From positions 124,001-188,000 of the forward strand of contig NZ_LT838813.1 in NCBI RefSeq assembly GCF_900176595.1: 64,000 nt of DNA, read 5' to 3'. This document shows positions 16,864-26,600 of the stretch, piece after piece. The notes under the pieces were generated by a model. That model worked only from the letters and a program-made list of their open reading frames with translations. It did not search any database and had not been told where the DNA came from. Source of the DNA: Aquiflexum balticum DSM 16537 (GTDB lineage: Bacteria > Bacteroidota > Bacteroidia > Cytophagales > Cyclobacteriaceae). Position 1 is the stretch's first letter. Every line of letters begins with the position of its first letter. A program made the position numbers and the translations under genes.

Positions 16864-16934
16864 TTAGGCGGGATATTTAGAACGTAATCGAAAAATTAGG
16901 CGTATAATTTAGATTATAATCAAAATATTAGGCG
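16864..16934. repeat. Three TTAGGCG boxes spaced exactly 32 bp
   Basis: TTAGGCG occurs at 16864, 16896 and 16928. The first two 32-bp units agree at 23 of 32 positions (also sharing ATTTAGA and TAATC), the third only in the box. A spacing of 32 bp is close to three helical turns, which would put all boxes on one face of the DNA. They lie about 250 bp upstream of lutA. Too weakly conserved and too few for a CRISPR. Confidence 0.6.
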
Positions 16935-16965
16935 CATTTTACCCTTTGTATAAATATGATTGAAC

Positions 16966-16989
16966 ACACTTTTTCATCTGAAAAAGTGT
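16966..16989. terminator. Hairpin between the acetyltransferase and lutA
   Basis: A perfect 10-bp stem, ACACTTTTTC pairing with GAAAAAGTGT, around a 4-base ATCT loop. There is no long T-run after it on the plus strand, so termination is uncertain and it may instead be part of the lut leader. Confidence 0.4.
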
Positions 16990-17123
16990 AAACTCCTTCC
17001 TAAAAACCCTATACCACAGGATATAGGATTCATTCATTTTTCGGAGATTTAGTTCTATTTGTATGTGATTTCCAAATAGACGAAAGCTATTGATCGATAT
17101 TTTTTCTATAGATGTAGGAAACC

Positions 17124-17174
17124 AATATCAATGAATATCCAATATCTATCAGTATCTTAATATCCATTAATATC
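17124..17174. repeat. Cluster of AATATC motifs before lutA
   Basis: AATATC occurs at 17124, 17134, 17141, 17159 and 17169, with AGTATC at 17151, all within 51 bp and ending 12 bases before the lutA start codon. It may be a binding array or merely a simple repeat of the kind that is scattered through this genome. Confidence 0.5.
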
Positions 17175-17185
17175 GAATCAAAAAC

Positions 17186-17941
17186 ATGCCTTTAAATAAA
17201 AATATAGGTTTATTCATCCCCTGCTACGTCGACCAATTCTACCCAAAGGTCGCCATAGCCACCATGGAACTCCTGGAAAAATTGGGTTGCAAGGTTACCT
17301 ACCCCATGGCACAGACCTGCTGCGGACAGCCTATGGCCAATGCCGGATACGAAAGGGATACAGTCGGTACCAGCAAACACTTTTTGGAAACCTTCAAGGA
17401 TTTTGATTATATAGTGGCTCCCTCAGGAAGTTGTGTGCTGCATATCAAAGAACATGCGCCAACTGTTCCCGGAATGGAAATGGAGCAAAATGAAATTCAG
17501 GATAAAATCTTTGAATTGACGGAGTTCTTGACTGATGTACTCAAAGTTGAAAACCTAAATGGTTCATTCCCGCATAAAGTGGGTTTCCATGCCTCCTGCC
17601 ATGGACATCGAGGATTGCGTTTAGGTTCAAGTTCTGAACGCAACGAGACTTTTTTCAGCAAGGGCAAACAACTTTTGGAACAGTTGGATGGTTTGGAATG
17701 GGTGGAACTGACCCGGGAAGATGAATGCTGCGGATTTGGGGGGACTTTTGCGGTCACCGAAGAAGCATTATCCGTGCAGATGGGAAAAGACCGTTTGGAA
17801 GACCATCTCGGCCAAGGTGTAGAAGTCTTGACGGGCGGGGACATGTCATGTATCATGCATTTGGAAGGAATTGCACGCAGAAACAAAAACAACTTACAAT
17901 TCAAACATATTGCCGAAATCCTTAACGAAGCTATCTCATGA
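17186..17941 (+). CDS. lutA: LutA, L-lactate utilisation iron-sulfur protein
   Basis: A 251-residue CCG-domain protein. It carries the two cysteine sets of the family: MAQTCCGQPMANAG with ASCHGHRGL, and REDECCGFGGTFAV near the C-terminus, which hold iron-sulfur centres. Together with LutB and LutC it oxidises L-lactate to pyruvate at the expense of the electron-transport chain. It overlaps lutB by four bases (ATGA, 17938-17941). No flavin LldD-type lactate dehydrogenase is seen nearby. Confidence 0.92.
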   Translation: MPLNKNIGLFIPCYVDQFYPKVAIATMELLEKLGCKVTYPMAQTCCGQPMANAGYERDTVGTSKHFLETFKDFDYIVAPSGSCVLHIKEHAPTVPGMEMEQNEIQDKIFELTEFLTDVLKVENLNGSFPHKVGFHASCHGHRGLRLGSSSERNETFFSKGKQLLEQLDGLEWVELTREDECCGFGGTFAVTEEALSVQMGKDRLEDHLGQGVEVLTGGDMSCIMHLEGIARRNKNNLQFKHIAEILNEAIS

Positions 17942-19296
17942 GCCATCCAGCCAAAGCATCGGAATTTTTGGAAGACAGTGCTAAATCCAAATGGCACGAC
18001 GAGACGCTATGGTTTGTGCGGGACAAGCGTGACAGGACCAGCAAGACCATTCCAGAATGGGAACAATTGAGGGAACTGGCTTCCCAAATCAAAGACAATG
18101 TACTGGCCAATCTAGACCAATACCTTATTGAATTTGAAAAAAATGCCAAAGCCAACAACATCCATGTGCATTGGGCCAAAGATTCGGCAGAGCATAATCA
18201 GATTGTCCTAAGCATATTAAATGAACACCGCTGCAAGGCAATCGTCAAAAGCAAATCCATACTCACCGAAGAGTGCCATCTGAATCCCTATCTGGAGCAA
18301 AATGGGATCGAAGTAGTGGATACGGACCTTGGTGAGCGCATCGTACAGTTTCTTAATCAGCCCCCAAGCCATATTGTTCTTCCTGCCATTCATTTGAAGA
18401 AAAGGGATATTTCAGAGATTTTCCATGAAAAGCTACAAACCGAAAAAGGCAATGAAGACCCCGCTTATCTAACTCATGCTGCAAGGGTCCACCTTCGGGA
18501 AAAATTCCTTGGAGCAAAAGTTGCCATCACTGGAGTGAATTTTGGGATAGCTGAGACAGGGGAATTTGTGGTCTGTACCAATGAGGGCAATGCCGATATG
18601 GGGGTTCACTTGGCCGATGTGCATATTGCCTGTATGGGCATAGAGAAAATCATTCCTAGAAGAAAAGACCTTGGGGTATTTCTTCGCCTTTTGGCCCGAT
18701 CAGCTACCGGGCAACCCATCACCAATTACAATTCCCATTTTCGTTCTCCTTCCGTGGGCAAAGAAATCCATATCGTCTTGGTGGACAACGGACGTACGGA
18801 ACAATTGGGTCGTGAAAAATTCAAAAATTCCCTGAAATGCATCCGATGTGGTGCTTGTATGAATACCTGTCCTATCTATCGCAGAAGCGGGGGTTACAGT
18901 TATGGTTCAGTGGTACCCGGCCCGATAGGCTCCATCCTTTCTCCTGGACTGGATTTGAAAAAACACAGCTCCTTGCCTTTTGCCTCCACACTTTGTGGAT
19001 CCTGTTCGGACGTCTGTCCGGTCAAGATCAACATCCACGAACAGCTTTATGAATGGAGACAGGAAATCACCAAGGATCAGGGCACCAATGCCAAAAGCAT
19101 TTCCATGAAAATCGCCAACGGCATTTTTTCTGTTCCATTTGCTTACAAAGTCAGTGGCGCCATGATGCGGGGAGCATTGAAAATCCTTCCTGATAGCATC
19201 ACTTATTCGGGTTTGAATACTTGGGGAAAACAGCGTGATCTGCCCGAAACTCCAAAAGAAACTTTTAAAGACTGGTACAAAAAGAACAGGTCATGA
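17938..19296 (+). CDS. lutB: LutB, lactate utilisation ferredoxin-type protein
   Basis: A 452-residue protein. Residues about 55-290 form a LUD domain; a double 4Fe-4S ferredoxin set follows, CIRCGACMNTCPIYR and CGSCSDVCPVKIN (about residues 301-365). LutB is the electron-transfer subunit of the L-lactate oxidation complex. It starts inside the lutA stop and overlaps lutC by four bases (19293-19296), which marks a tightly coupled operon. Confidence 0.92.
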   Translation: MSHPAKASEFLEDSAKSKWHDETLWFVRDKRDRTSKTIPEWEQLRELASQIKDNVLANLDQYLIEFEKNAKANNIHVHWAKDSAEHNQIVLSILNEHRCKAIVKSKSILTEECHLNPYLEQNGIEVVDTDLGERIVQFLNQPPSHIVLPAIHLKKRDISEIFHEKLQTEKGNEDPAYLTHAARVHLREKFLGAKVAITGVNFGIAETGEFVVCTNEGNADMGVHLADVHIACMGIEKIIPRRKDLGVFLRLLARSATGQPITNYNSHFRSPSVGKEIHIVLVDNGRTEQLGREKFKNSLKCIRCGACMNTCPIYRRSGGYSYGSVVPGPIGSILSPGLDLKKHSSLPFASTLCGSCSDVCPVKINIHEQLYEWRQEITKDQGTNAKSISMKIANGIFSVPFAYKVSGAMMRGALKILPDSITYSGLNTWGKQRDLPETPKETFKDWYKKNRS

Positions 19297-19859
19297 GCAG
19301 TAGAGACAGTATTTTAGCAAAAATAAAAGCCATCCCAACCGAACAAAAATCACTACCTGAAATCCCTGATTTTGAATTGAAGGTAGATTTAAAGGAGCTT
19401 TTTATTCAATCCATTAAAGGAAATAAAGGAGAGGTGGTAGATCAAACACAGTTAAGGGAATTTTTGGAAATCAACCGATTTACCAAAATCATTGATCTAT
19501 CAAATTCTTTTCAAGACTTAAGAACCTTGCCATTACCCGAAGATCCCCATGATTTGAATGATTTGGAAGTAGCCATTATTCAAGGGCAGTTTGGAGTAGC
19601 TGAAAATGGTGCGATTTGGCTAACGGATGAGAATATGGGTTTAAGGGTTTTACCCTTCATCACAGAGCATTTGGTAATAGTATTGGACGAAAAATCTCTC
19701 GTGGACAATATGCATACCGCCTACAATAAAATCGGTGAGCAACATTCCGGCTTTGGTCTCTTCATTGCCGGTCCTTCGAAAACTGCAGATATCGAACAAT
19801 CTTTAGTGATAGGGGCACATGGGGCGAAGAGTTTGAGGGTGGTATTGACCAACCTTTGA
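19293..19859 (+). CDS. lutC: LutC, LUD-domain lactate utilisation protein
   Basis: A 188-residue LUD-domain protein, the third subunit of the LutABC L-lactate oxidation system. The typical GVAENGAIWL and IAGPSKTADIEQSLVIGAHG stretches are present (near residues 105-115 and 160-178). Its start overlaps the lutB stop (ATGA). The nearby rhaEW makes L-lactate, so this operon probably completes rhamnose breakdown. Confidence 0.9.
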   Translation: MSSRDSILAKIKAIPTEQKSLPEIPDFELKVDLKELFIQSIKGNKGEVVDQTQLREFLEINRFTKIIDLSNSFQDLRTLPLPEDPHDLNDLEVAIIQGQFGVAENGAIWLTDENMGLRVLPFITEHLVIVLDEKSLVDNMHTAYNKIGEQHSGFGLFIAGPSKTADIEQSLVIGAHGAKSLRVVLTNL

Positions 19860-20048
19860 GGTTTTAGATTAGGCCGGAAAGGTTACAAGATTTATACTAT
19901 ACGAAATAAATAAATAAATGCCTTCGGCGATATAAAATCCAGCATCACGGCGGGTTTCTCATTGGATCAATTCACTTTTTCTATTTTAAACAACCGAATC
20001 CAAAATCCTTAATTTTCTCTATCTTAGTACTATTAAAAAAATCAAATC

Positions 20049-20252
20049 ATGAGAGAGGTTACCTTAAAAATACCGGAAGAAAAACTTGAGTTCTATTTAG
20101 AGTTATTTGAACAACTCGGACTTGAAACTGAATTTGAATTTCAAATACCTGAAGAGCATAAAGAAATCGTCAGGGAAAGGATCAGGAATTCCAAACCAGA
20201 AGATTTGATTCCTTGGGAAGAAGCTAGAAAAACATTGAAATTCAAAACTTAG
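20049..20252 (+). CDS. Antitoxin-like protein of a broken ParE/RelE pair
   Basis: A 67-residue acidic-to-mixed protein whose C-terminal half (ERIRNSKPEDLIPWEEARKT) resembles the small antitoxins that precede ParE/RelE-type toxins in Bacteroidota. It is followed by a truncated toxin at 20256. Antitoxin identity rests on size, tail motif and position. Confidence 0.6.
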   Translation: MREVTLKIPEEKLEFYLELFEQLGLETEFEFQIPEEHKEIVRERIRNSKPEDLIPWEEARKTLKFKT

Positions 20253-20255
20253 GAA

Positions 20256-20369
20256 ATGGAAGATTTTCAACTTCTTATACAACCTCCTGCACTTGATGAT
20301 ATCCAAGAGGCTATTGACTATTATGATTCTAAAAGATTAGGATTAGGAGTAGAATTTGAAGATGAGTAA
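20256..20369 (+). pseudogene. N-terminal remnant of a ParE/RelE toxin
   Basis: It starts three bases after the antitoxin stop and codes only 37 residues: the family-like opening with PPALDDIQEAIDYYDSKRLG is intact, but the frame ends at TAA 20367-20369. Full-length toxins have about 95-100 residues and continue after the GLGxEF motif. Four bases after the stop, the 3' end of the convergent sugar porter begins, so the toxin was cut by a rearrangement at this junction. It should have lost the catalytic C-terminal strands. Confidence 0.65.
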
Positions 20370-20373
20370 ACTA

Positions 20374-21774
20374 TCACCCCAATTCCCTTTCTATCTGCTC
20401 CAATGATTTACCTTTTGTCTCTGGCAGCACCAGATACAAAACCACAAATCCAATAGCACAAATCACCCCATACAACCAAAAGTTATTGGCCCAACCCAAA
20501 TTCTCTTTGATAGTAGGAAATGAATAAGTCAGAGTAAAGTTTCCCACCCAATGTGCTAATGCGGCTATGGACATAGCTGCCCCTCTTATCCTTGTTGGAA
20601 AAATCTCGGACAAAACCACCCACAGCAAAGGAGCAAGGGTAAATGAGTAAAACATTACATTGGCCAAAACCAAAAAGACCACTACCCATCCGCCTTGATC
20701 AACATAAAATGAATACCCAATGAGGAGGTATAAAAATGCCATAGCCGAGGTTCCGATAAGGAGGAGCTTTTTTCTTCCGAATTTGTCTACAGTGAAAATC
20801 GTGATAAATACGGACAATACCATCACGGATCCAATTACAACAATATTGAGCATCATCTGCTTGAGGGTATACCCCGCAGCTTGGAATATATCAGCCGCAT
20901 AGTAGATGATCACATTTACCCCACTCCACTGTTGGAGAAAGGCCAAAAACACCCCTATTGCCAAAAATTTAACAACACGCTTATTAAGTAATTCTTTGAA
21001 GTTTACCCTTGCCAAGTCTTCAGTTCTCAAGGTGGTTTTAATCTCGGTCACAGCTTGGTTTTCATAAAATTCCCCTCCTATTCTTTGGAGTATTTTCCTT
21101 GCTTTAGTCTCTTCATTGTTTTTGATCAGCCAACGGGCACTTTCCGGAACGAAAAACATGAGGATAAAAAACAACATAGCAGGGATAACCTCTACACCAA
21201 ACATCCACCGCCAACCGTAATTTCCATTCCAACTGGCAGCAATCTGTTCAAAAGTAGCCGCATCAGGCATCAGTGTGTCCAATAATGAAATCTGCCAATT
21301 GATCACTTGGGCCAACAATACCCCGATCATGATCAACAATTGATTGATGGTGACAAACATACCCCGCTTCTCAGGAGGGGCAATCTCAGCAATATACAAT
21401 GGGGAAAGATTGAGTGCAATTCCCATAGCAATCCCTCCTGCTATCCTGTAGAAGTTGAACCACCAAAAAGAATCAGCCAAAGCAGTTCCAACAGCAGAGA
21501 GAGAAAAAAGGAATCCGGAAAATATCAATAACCGCTTTCGGCCCAATCGGTCACTTAAGATAATGCATAGGATAGCACCCAACATACAGCCAACCAATGC
21601 GGAACTGGTACCCCAACCTTGGTCTGTTGCCGAAGTAATATTGAAATAAGGTTCATAAAATGGTTTGGCACCACCAATAACCACCCAATCGTATCCAAAA
21701 AGAAAGCCGCCCAAGGCCGCTGTCAAACTTACCAACCAGATAAATCTTTGATTGTACTCAACCTTTTGTTCCAT
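20374..21774 (-). CDS. Sugar porter of the major facilitator superfamily
   Basis: A 466-residue, 12-helix MFS protein of the sugar porter family. Visible signatures are GFLFGYDWVVIGG in the first helix, RLGRKRLLI in loop 2-3, PESARWLI before the central loop, DKFGRKKLLL in loop 8-9 and PETKGKSLEQIE at the C-terminus. It imports a monosaccharide or similar, probably by proton symport. Which sugar is not evident; L-rhamnose is possible from the neighbourhood. The gene ends against the broken toxin. Confidence 0.88.
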   Translation of the reverse strand: MEQKVEYNQRFIWLVSLTAALGGFLFGYDWVVIGGAKPFYEPYFNITSATDQGWGTSSALVGCMLGAILCIILSDRLGRKRLLIFSGFLFSLSAVGTALADSFWWFNFYRIAGGIAMGIALNLSPLYIAEIAPPEKRGMFVTINQLLIMIGVLLAQVINWQISLLDTLMPDAATFEQIAASWNGNYGWRWMFGVEVIPAMLFFILMFFVPESARWLIKNNEETKARKILQRIGGEFYENQAVTEIKTTLRTEDLARVNFKELLNKRVVKFLAIGVFLAFLQQWSGVNVIIYYAADIFQAAGYTLKQMMLNIVVIGSVMVLSVFITIFTVDKFGRKKLLLIGTSAMAFLYLLIGYSFYVDQGGWVVVFLVLANVMFYSFTLAPLLWVVLSEIFPTRIRGAAMSIAALAHWVGNFTLTYSFPTIKENLGWANNFWLYGVICAIGFVVLYLVLPETKGKSLEQIERELG

Positions 21775-21827
21775 TTTATTATCAAATCAATTTTTCCTAT
21801 ATTGAAGAAAACCAATTATTTATAAAA

Positions 21828-22097
21828 ATGAACCAAACTATAAAAATTATTTCTCAAGCTAAGTATTTTCTTGTTGTTTTACTGTTCCTTCCCTTTCTTT
21901 CATATTCTCAAAAACAACCAGGAATACCAATGCCCAGAGGTCCTGTTGATTTATCCGAAACCAATAATCTGGTTATCTTTATCATCATTCCTGCTGTCAT
22001 CATCATAGCATTTTTGATTTTTAGAAAAAGAATAAAAAGGATCAAGAAAGAGAAGAATGAGCGAATTAAAGAAAGCATTGAGGAGAAGAATAAATAG
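21828..22097 (+). CDS. Small secreted/membrane protein of unknown function
   Basis: An 89-residue protein with a signal-like hydrophobic segment (about residues 14-27, cleavage probable after SYS), a proline-rich stretch GIPMPRGPVDLSE, a second hydrophobic helix (about 47-64) and a strongly basic tail. No family with known function is recognised. It is divergent from the sugar porter, with 53 bases between them. Confidence 0.6.
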   Translation: MNQTIKIISQAKYFLVVLLFLPFLSYSQKQPGIPMPRGPVDLSETNNLVIFIIIPAVIIIAFLIFRKRIKRIKKEKNERIKESIEEKNK

Positions 22098-22318
22098 GAC
22101 TGGACTAGTTTGATAATCTGAAACAAACCCCATAATTCAGTCTATTTGCCTGATAAAACCTTCCAATGAATAAACATAGTACACAAATTCCCCTGCTCTA
22201 GTTGGTGATTTTGATGGAATTCAAAGGAAAATTATTGCGGTTTTTACCCGTAATTATTGATTAAAAATTAACTTTAGAAAAATGTTTGTTTCAGCACCCA
22301 GACACTAATCTCAGTTCT

Positions 22319-22699
22319 ATGAAAAACTTTCCAAAATACTTCTTCACCTTTTGGATCTTTGGATTTGCTCTGTTTGCCTATTGGCAGATCAATGATCCTG
22401 ACCCCGAAATTTGGGTATCTGTTTATTTGGTAGCCATTTTATTTTCCGCCATGGCTGTGAAAGGAATACATCCCTTAATCCCTTTGGCCATATGCATCAC
22501 TGCCTGTATAATCGGAGCAATCTATTTTTATCCTGATTCTGTCTCAGGTTGGGTTGCCTATGAAATGGAAAACAAAGATCTCACTATGAAAACCAAAGAT
22601 TCTGAGGAGGCCAGAGAGACCTTTGGATTATTGTTTATTGCAGCAGTGTTATCCGTTTCAGCATATTTGGGACGGAAAAAAAGAAAACTTCAAACTTAA
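22319..22699 (+). CDS. TMEM220-like membrane protein
   Basis: A 126-residue membrane protein with about four hydrophobic helices. The pattern WQINDPDPEIWVSVYLVA after the first helix is characteristic of the transmembrane-220 family, which is of unknown function. The ATG at 22319 is preferred to an upstream TTG at 22286. It may be cotranscribed with the NIPSNAP gene 21 bases downstream. Confidence 0.72.
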   Translation: MKNFPKYFFTFWIFGFALFAYWQINDPDPEIWVSVYLVAILFSAMAVKGIHPLIPLAICITACIIGAIYFYPDSVSGWVAYEMENKDLTMKTKDSEEARETFGLLFIAAVLSVSAYLGRKKRKLQT

Positions 22700-22720
22700 T
22701 TCAATTTCACATACTCTAAT

Positions 22721-23470
22721 ATGAAAAAGTTAATCATATCACTCTTAATGGTTTTTTGTCTTTTTGCCCAAGTTGCTTTGGGACAAGATTCCAGGTATTT
22801 CGAAAAAAGAACCTACACAGCCCATGAAGGGAAAAGACCTGACTTGATCAAAAGGTTTGAGGATCATACTTTAAAGTTGTTTGAAAAAAACGGTATTGAG
22901 AATATCGCCTATTTTATCCCTACCGATGAAAATAATAACACCCTGATTTTTATCCTAGCCTATCCCGATCAAGATTCCAGAGATATTTTATGGAACAAAT
23001 TTGCCAATGACCCCGAATGGCAACGGGCTTACAAAGCATCTGAAGCAAACGGCCCCCTAGTTTCAAAAGTGGATCAGACCTTTATGACTCTTTCAGGGGA
23101 ATTGAGCCCTGAAATTATCCGTGATACCAATGAAGGCAGCAGAGTTTTTGAATTGAGAACCTATACCATGTTTCCAGGCAAAGTGGATGCCATCCATGCA
23201 AGATTCAGGGATTATACCCGTGAGCTTTTCCAGAAGCATGGGATGACCAACGTGATGTATTGGTATACCGTGGAAAAAGATAATGCCCAACCAAAACTGG
23301 TATATTTATTGGCACACAAAACTGAAAAAGCAGGAAAGACTTCTTTTGAAAAATTCGGGAAAGATCCTGCATGGATTACGGTAAGGGATGCTTCAGAACA
23401 AAATGGAAAAATCGTCGAGAAAGTTGAATCTGTTTATCTTAATCCGCTTCCTTTTTCACCTTTGAAATAA
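22721..23470 (+). CDS. NIPSNAP-family secreted protein
   Basis: A 249-residue protein with a signal peptide (residues 1-21, ending VALG) and two consecutive NIPSNAP domains: FEKRTYTAHEGKRPDLIKRF (about 28-47) and FELRTYTMFPGKVDAIHARF (about 140-159). NIPSNAP domains have a ferredoxin-like dimeric fold; the bacterial function is unclear. A strong terminator follows at 23559-23599. Confidence 0.85.
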   Translation: MKKLIISLLMVFCLFAQVALGQDSRYFEKRTYTAHEGKRPDLIKRFEDHTLKLFEKNGIENIAYFIPTDENNNTLIFILAYPDQDSRDILWNKFANDPEWQRAYKASEANGPLVSKVDQTFMTLSGELSPEIIRDTNEGSRVFELRTYTMFPGKVDAIHARFRDYTRELFQKHGMTNVMYWYTVEKDNAQPKLVYLLAHKTEKAGKTSFEKFGKDPAWITVRDASEQNGKIVEKVESVYLNPLPFSPLK

Positions 23471-23558
23471 AAATTGAATAGGTAAAAAAAAATCTATCTC
23501 CTCACAAAAGAACCCGCGGAGTCGATAGAGATTTCCACCTTAAAAGTGTCATGTATCC

Positions 23559-23599
23559 AAAAAAGATGTCCGACCAAAATTTGGTCGGACATCTTTTTT
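23559..23599. terminator. Bidirectional terminator
   Basis: A nearly perfect palindrome with arms AAAAAAGATGTCCGACCAA and its complement, with an A-run on the left and T-run on the right. It lies between the convergent NIPSNAP gene and the large ThuA-type gene and can stop transcription in both directions. Confidence 0.9.
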
Positions 23600-23661
23600 G
23601 AAAATATATAGGTTTTCATTTCAGCCAATTGAAACCTTCATTTAAACAATCAAAACAAATC

Positions 23662-26600
23662 TTATTTTGTTCTAAACTCCGCTGAAAACAAAATGGCAGT
23701 TGGTTCTCCAACTTTTATTGGATTGGTCACAAAATAAACTGACCTAAGTCTTCCATCTGTCTGTTTATCAATAGTGATCAGCGTTTGTCCCATATTAAAT
23801 CCAGGTTGCGGCCCGGAACTATTTACCTTGAAAACCCCCTCTCCAATCTTAGGTCCATTAGCTGAATCCAATCTCACTTCCACCCTATAACCCGATTCAC
23901 TGACCTGCTGCCCCCCACCTGAAATCATTATGCCATGTATATCAGTCAAATCGATATCATGGAAGGCAAATGAACCTTGACCCTGAGGAATTGTCATCAA
24001 TGTCCTTCCATTGAAAACCGCTGTTTCATATTCCTGAAGATCTTTCGTAGATTCCATGCCCATTGTTGGATTCCTTAATGTTACAGAACTGTTTCCCGTA
24101 AGGGGTTTGATATTTTCTCCACCTCTATCAGTAAAACTTCCGGATAGAACAAAAACCCCATTTTCTGAAAGTGCTTTACCAACCATCGGATCAACTGTTC
24201 CTGATGCTGGCAAGGAAGGTTTTTCTTCCATTCCCCTTCTTCCTAATGAAAGGATATAAGCAACAACTTTTTTTGCATCCTCATTCTTAAGATCAGGATT
24301 TGCAGGCATGACTGTTTCGCCCCAAATTCCGCCACCTCCTTTTTGGATTTTATTGACCAAATAGTCAACGGCGGCATCTGGATTTCTTCTATACTTTCTT
24401 GCTACTTCTGTGTAAGAAGGCCCTATTGACACTTCATCTTCTTTATGACATGTCTTACAGGTCAGAGAACTCATGATACTCTTTCCTGTCATCGCCTCGG
24501 TCATAATTAAATGTCCTTTGGAAGCTTCTGCTTGATCCAAACCGGAAATATAATCCGCCGAAACAAATAATGTAGATAAATCACTTCCAGCATCAACATC
24601 ATCAGGGTCTGTCACTGAAACTTGGTAAGCAATAGGTTTACCAGGGAAATAAAAAGACTTATTCCCTTTTATTTCAATATTGACTACAGGAGCAATATTT
24701 CCTGCATAAACAGAAACGATTCCACTTTTTGCATTCAAATTATCCGGGTCAGATACTTGAACCATTACGTCATAATCACCAACTGAATTGAAAGTGTATT
24801 CCAATTTAGGCTCTTTGGTCGTCACTTTTTCGCCGTTGCCCAAATCCCAGATATAAGTCAAAGGATCATTTTCCGGATCTGATGCCTGAACGATGAAATT
24901 AACTTTAAACGGCAATTGACCGGAAGTTTTGTCAACTTCAATTCCCTCAACCACCGGTGATCTGTTTCCATCATTAAAATCAATCCTAAAAAGACCTGCA
25001 TCGGGATTTTTGGTAAACCATCCATTGCCATATTCAAGCAAGTAAAGTTTGCCATCAGGCCCAACTTCCATATCAATCAGCGCATTGAATTTGGTAGTGG
25101 ACATAAACGGTTCCATTTTGTCATAATCACCATTTGGAAGCATAGTCACGGCTTTAACCCAGCCCCTTACCCAATCATAGATGAATAATTTCCCATCATA
25201 ATAAGAGGGATACCGGGTTTCTTTGGGAAACATGTCGGTATAATAAACGGGACCCGCCATGGCATTTCTTCCTCCAGAACCCAGATCAGGGAAGTCATTT
25301 GAAACACCATATGGATACCAGATAAAATTTGGAGCTGCAGGAGGCAATTCCCTTAGTCCTGTATTGTTCATAGAATTGTTAACGGGTTTAGTCACATCAA
25401 ATGCATTACCCGAAGTCCCAGTCGCATAATCAAACTCTACATAGGGATAACTATCACCTACAAAATATGGCCATCCAAAATTCCCTGCTTTTCTGGCCTG
25501 ATTGACTTCATCATAGCCCCTCGGACCTCTGGTTTCCAAGCTATCCGAACCGGCATCGGGGCCTACTTCTCCCCAATACAGAAACCCTGTTTTTTGGTCT
25601 ACTGATATTCTATATGGATTTCTGTTTCCCTGAACATAAATCTCAGGTCTGGTTTTTTCCATCCCTTTTGGATAAAGGTTTCCCTCTGGAATATCGTAAC
25701 TGCCATCCTCATTGACTTTTATCCTAATGATTTTGCCTCTTAGGTCATTGGAATTACCTGAGCTTCTTCTTGCATCATATTGTTTGAAACCAGGTCGGTC
25801 ATCCAATGGCGCAAATCCTCTGTTGACATATTTGCTGTTTTGCTGGTCAAATGGTGTCGAATTGTCGCCAGTAGAAAGGTACAACAATCCATCTTTATCA
25901 AAGGCAATAGAACCTCCCGTATGGCAACAGATATTTCTTTGGGAATACAGTTCCAAAATGATTTTTTCAGAAGCCATATCCCATTTGTCATTGGCAAATT
26001 TGAACCTGGAAAGTCTGTTGATTTCCTGATCACCCGCAGGGCTGTAAAACACAAAGACATACCCGTTCTTTGCAAAATCGGGATCTTTTTGGATCCCCAT
26101 CAATCCTTCCTCAGCATTTACTCCCCTGGTTTCAGTCTTCCAGTAGACATCCAATTTTGCAACCTCCCTGGCAGTCGAATCACCGTTTTTGTATAAAAAC
26201 ACCTCTCCCCTCCTTTGCGCAATCAATATGTCTAAATTGGGTAAAATGGTCATTTCGGTTGGTTCGGTAAACTCACCCAAGACCAGTGTTTTTTTCTCAA
26301 ATCTGTTTTCTTCAGGGACTCTTTGGGTTTTCGCTTTGGAATAATCCAGCTTCTTGTTGTCTCCTATGGCATATTTGATTCCCTCCAAAATATGCTGAAG
26401 AAAGAGCTCTTCCTGATACGATTCGCTGGTGTGACCGCCGGCAGTATAAAATGCCCTTCCACCATCATAATCATGGTACCAGGCCATTGGATGATATCCC
26501 ATAGGCTTGGTTTGCTGGTAACTTTCCTCATCAATATCCATAAGCACGTTGACATCGGGATTAAGTTTTTTGAAATGGTACCATTCATCCTTCCTGTTCC

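Noticed and set aside
16864-16934. Possible small CRISPR array
   Set aside because: Only seven bases are common to all three units, spacers are similar to one another, and no cas gene is found.
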